From assembly GCA_000697335.1 (NCBI GenBank), contig JNEM01014132.1:1-50272 (forward strand): a stretch of 50,272 nucleotides of DNA, written 5' to 3'. The notes under the pieces were generated by a model, which saw only the letters and a list, made by a program, of their open reading frames with translations, did not search any database and was not told where the DNA came from. Shown piece by piece: positions 46,567-50,272 of the stretch (position 1 is the stretch's first letter; every line of letters starts with the position of its first letter). Both the position numbers and the translations under genes were made by a program. Source of the stretch: Conidiobolus incongruus B7586 (lineage: Eukaryota; Entomophthoromycota; Entomophthoromycetes; Entomophthorales; Conidiobolaceae).

Positions 46567-47876
46567 TTACTTTATAATTTAAATAATGGGAATTTTTTGT
46601 GATTGAAAAAAAAATAAACATTTTAATATATAAAAAGTAAAAATAAATATATATTATAAAATTAATAGTTTCTTTTATTTCTAATAACTTTTTGCTATAC
46701 TTTTGGCAAAGATTTAACACCTAAAAAACAGTTCTTTTTATTAAAGACTGAAATTTGATATTTCACAAACCAATTAAATTTTCCTGCAGAAATTTTCTTT
46801 CCTGCAAGCTAGTTTTTTAATTGCTTAAAACAATTATAAGCACATGGGTTATAATCTAAAGAATATACTAGATATGGTAGTTCTTTCCAGTTATTTTTAA
46901 TTAGAAAGATTTTTACAACTTTAGATTTATGTATTCTGTAATTATCATGCAAAATAATAAGTCTTTTCAAATTATATTGAGAATACTAATTAGAAATAGT
47001 TTTATTTAAAAAAAATATAAAGTTTACTATTAATAAACTTTTTTAAAAACTAAATAAGAATAGCATATGCTATTATAATCTATTGTTACAATTAACATTT
47101 GCTTATCAATAAAGTGTTTATTTAAAGGAATTTGTAGAGGGGGTTGATTTGGCTTAATCTAACACCTTGATTTATGTTTTAGCAAAGGATTATACAAAAG
47201 AATCTAAGATTCATCAATTGTAATATTTCAATGTAAAAGCTTTGGTTTCTAGTTATACCTTAGTAAGTTTTGTTTAGCAATAGCTACTCTAGCTTTTTTT
47301 TTAAACTTTAGTTAAATTATAAGGTACCTATTTTATATTTTTATTAATTAATTTTAATTTAAACTTTAAAATATATAAAATACTTGTGTGACTAATATTA
47401 AAGTGTCTTGATAGTTCTCTAACTGAAATAAAAAGGTGCTTTTCAATATAATTTTTTACTTTATTAACAATTAGAAGAGTAATAGTTAAAATTAATCTTT
47501 TAGATTTTAACAAGTTTTAGGTAGTTTTTCTCTTAGCCTTAAAGTAATTTACCTAGCAATAAATTGTTAATTTGAATAATGCTTCATTACTAAAAGCTGT
47601 TTGTAAATTTTAAATAATTTTAAAGGGTTTGTGGTTAAGTTTTATTGATACTAAAATAAAAGACTTTTGATGGTTACTATTTGGTTTAAGCATGATTAAA
47701 TTAAACAATTAATTTTAAAAAATTAATTTTTTAATCAAAAAAATTATTATATATATATATAATTTAAAACTATTTATTTTCCTATTTGTTTTGTATATAT
47801 TTGCTTATTTGAAACTAATAATATGTTTGAAAAATCACAAATTAAAAAATTTCCCATTTCTTCAATTCTATGGTAA
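46567..47876 (-). mobile_element. mariner copy C, best preserved of the A/B/C type
   Basis: 1310 bp with TA at 46565-46566 and 47877-47878. The ends begin TTACTTTATAATTTAAATAATGGG (left) and, on the minus strand, TTACCATAGAATTGAAGAAATGGG (right). The minus-strand transposase aligns with that of copy D but carries stops. This copy keeps G and C at many positions where A and B have A or T, so it is the least degraded of its subfamily. Confidence 0.82.
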
Positions 47877-47878
47877 TA

Positions 47879-49310
47879 ATATATAATATTATATATCAAG
47901 ATTACCTGAAATTTATTGAAATATTTTATTTTTACTAAAATAATATTGTAAATCTCTTTTGAGTAACTATATTAATCAATGTAAGCATTCAATTATGCTC
48001 TTTTAAATATTTATAATATATAAAAAAGACTGGTTTTTAGTTCTCTCCTGTAATTCTGAATATTTAATGAAATTATTAATTAATCTATATTATTAGAGTT
48101 AATTCTTTCCTTTTTCTTTTCAATTTCTGATTTATAATATTTATTAATACAGACAGTATAATAGAGATAAAAACTTAAATTAAGAATGATATAATGAAAA
48201 TAAAACTCCATTGAACTCACTATTTTTTTATAAATTGATTTACGTCTATTTAGTATTTATAATATAATTCATTTATTAATAAAATAATGTCCATTTTGAA
48301 TAAATTTTTTATTAATAATACTCAAATAACCAACAATAAGGTATAAACAAGAAAAGAGGAAATATGTTTATTAACTAAACTAATGGTTTTTCTAAAATTA
48401 AATAAGCTTTAAAAATATATACTATTTAATTAATTTGGGGTCAATATTATATATTGACAGTTATATAAATTTAAATCCAGATATTTTGTTATTATTACTA
48501 TTGATTATTTTGAAAAAAATTATTATAATTAAAAATTAATTATTATTCATATTAATTTTTTTATATTTATTGATATAGCTTATTTATCTGACTTATAAAT
48601 TTCAAGCTTAAATAAACTCATATATATTTATATTGATTTAAATAAGTTATTAATGTATTTAATTATTTTTATTTTAATATATTTTATATTATAGATTAAA
48701 TCTAAAAGATTATTCACAAGAGATATTACTTATATAATAAATTAACTTAATATTAACTAAGAAAATAAATTAAAATAAAAAAATTTTAACCTAATCATAA
48801 GTTAATCAAAAATTAGAATATAAATAATTTATTATTAATTATTGATAAAAATATATATTATATTAAATTATTAATATTAAAAATTCTGTTTTATTATTTT
48901 TATATTCAAAATGTAATATTATTTATTAAAAACTTCAAAAAATAAAATATTAAAAATTTAATATAATTGATGAAAAATGTTATTAATTTATTAATTTTGA
49001 TTCAATTAATATTATATTATTTAGGTAATAATATTAAAATAATAATTTTAAATTAATTTAGAAATTTAAAAATTCTTAATAGTTATAATATTATTGGCTA
49101 ATATAATTTAATTAATTACCTTTATTTAATATATTATTCAAAGTTTGTGATATTAAGATATTTTTAATATATTATTAAATATTTAACTTAATATTTGAAA
49201 TTTATTTAATTTTAAATATTATTCAATAAGCAAATTATTGAACATATGTATCAAAAAGAGAAGTTATATTCTTGTTAATAAATGATATTATTGTAATCCA
49301 AAATATTGTA
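47879..49310. other. very AT-rich intergenic
   Basis: Extremely A/T-rich; no gene, repeat end or RNA gene that I can support. Confidence 0.6.
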
Positions 49311-49672
49311 TTAATATTCTTTCAAGGTATTATTAATTAAGCCAACTGGATTGCTTTTCTTGAGTTACAAACAATTGATTTTGCATTAATAATTTATACT
49401 TTGTTGTTAATTATAAATAACACCTTACCTTTGATAAGATAAATGTCTTGGTAAAGACTTGGCTACCATTATAATCAATATCAATAATATTATAAATTGC
49501 CTTTTTATTCAAAGGAATATCAGGGAGCAAAACATCTGATATAATAACCAAATAAACAATTTATTAAATAACAAATTAAGATTAATTAAACAATATGCAG
49601 CTGGCTTTTACTACCTCTACCTAAGTTAGAAAAAGAGACAAATATTGCTTTGTTTGGAAATCTATTCCTTTA
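49311..49672 (-). CDS. 3' end of an unrecognised multi-exon gene (partial)
   Basis: Three minus-strand pieces join in consistent phases over canonical GT-AG introns. Piece one (49672-49621) reads RNRFPNKAIFVSFSNL plus one base. An 85 bp intron (49620-49536, ending ATCAG) follows. Piece two (49535-49429) completes an Asp codon and reads VLLPDIPLNKKAIYNIID and IDYNGSQVFTKTFILSK. A 70 bp intron (49428-49359, donor GTAAGG) leads to the last piece (49358-49311), KSNPVGLINNTLKEY and TAA. Intron sizes resemble the 50-53 bp P450 introns. Further upstream on the same strand, to about 49880, protein-like residues (HRFGPMVNLNNLLAS, SNVSLFGSDN) are mixed with stops, so the rest may be decayed or contain more introns. 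No family recognised. Confidence 0.4.
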
Positions 49673-50272
49673 TATATTATCTTGGATTATATTTTATATA
49701 ATAATGCTGGCTAAGAGATTATTCAGGTTTACCATTGGACCAAACCTGTGGTTTATTTATAAAGCATTAATACTTACTAATATAGTATATCTTGTTAATA
49801 AAATAGGTGAACACTATAATGTGTTATCTGAGCCAAATAAAGAAACATTACTTGTAGGGCTGAATAGATGCTTTGATTAGTTATAACTAGTATTTTAGTT
49901 ATATTTTTCATAATATAAATACTTGTTGTTTTTTTTGATAATAAAAGGTTCCCAATTACTCTTAGAGTTCAAATATATTATTTATTGTTATTGTTAATCA
50001 AATCTTTGTATTTTATTCTTTTATAAAAATAACTTCCAATGATATAAATTCTAATATAAATTTTAGCTATCCCAAAACCTATGGAACTATAAACAATGGA
50101 ATTTTATAACACAAATAAGGTTAAATATTATTTATTATAATTCAAAAAATATATTTATAATAATTACAAATAAATAGTTTTATTTATTTATAAATATAAA
50201 TATAGATATAAATATTAAATATATCAATAGTAATAATATTACTAATAAGATATATTTTGATTAAAATTTATA
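49673..50272. other. window end, unresolved coding-like patch then AT-rich DNA
   Basis: Up to about 49880 both strands look partly coding-like. An open plus-strand frame (49650-49880) is probably the antisense shadow of the minus-strand gene. From 49900 to the end nothing is seen. Confidence 0.35.

Noticed and set aside
47328-47513. 61-codon minus-strand frame as a stand-alone gene
   Set aside because: It is the N-terminal helix-turn-helix part of the mariner C transposase (ELSRHFNISHTSILYIL), so it belongs to that element.
49650-49880. 76-codon plus-strand frame as a membrane protein
   Set aside because: It is Leu/Ile-rich, as expected for the antisense of a coding strand, and overlaps the minus-strand exon model, which has consistent splice sites.

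Overview
This is an 80% or so AT eukaryotic window with very low gene density. Short (50-85 bp) GT-AG introns, single-exon 7TM genes, N-terminally anchored microsomal cytochromes P450 and abundant mariner/Tc1 fossils suggest an early-diverging fungus. Rhodopsin-like 7TM families plus P450s at this AT content fit an entomophthoralean such as Conidiobolus, but that assignment is inference from gene families and base composition; no marker gene is present.

Layout. (1) 0-8 kb: a decayed Tc1 element with recognisable inverted ends (132-1372), two unrecognised decayed coding patches (about 2.45-2.62 and 3.71-4.13 kb), a tRNA-like Pol III unit with A box, B box and T-run (4.58-4.71 kb), and a mariner copy (6624-7906). 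(2) 9-33 kb: a same-strand (minus) cluster of seven-transmembrane receptor genes: one pseudogene (about 9.06-9.99 kb) and four intact intronless genes (15305-16267, 19502-20458, 21385-22350, 32275-33240). Between genes three and four sits a transposon nest: mariner E (24981-28430), interrupted by a solo-LTR-like element and by mariner B inside its right inverted repeat, followed by mariner D (29453-31175), itself interrupted by a second solo LTR of the same family. Another mariner lineage lies at about 12.6-13.5 kb. (3) 37-44 kb: a P450 cluster: intact gene 37317-38860 (+), P450 pseudogene about 39.9-41.3 kb (+), intact gene 42297-43807 (-). A GC-rich LTR-like island (from 41358) touches the 3' end of the pseudogene. 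(4) 44-50 kb: mostly empty AT-rich DNA, one decayed coding patch, mariner C (46567-47876), and a probable three-exon 3' end of an unrecognised minus-strand gene (49311-49672).

How it fits together. The two gene families are not obviously one pathway; both look like locally duplicated, birth-and-death families (intact members next to pseudogenes) in repeat-rich DNA. The most interesting signal is a palindrome, TCATATGA, at a nearly constant distance (about 96-126 bp) upstream of the start codon of every member of the 7TM cluster, exact in three and with one mismatch in the fourth gene and the pseudogene. This suggests co-regulation of a tandem receptor array. The receptors also share a conserved C-terminal tail (Tyr-Asp/Glu-Leu ... 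Lys-x-Val end). Sequence decay in this window is dominated by C:G to T:A transitions, including complete loss of CpG in one of two duplicated segments, consistent with cytosine methylation or a RIP-like process.
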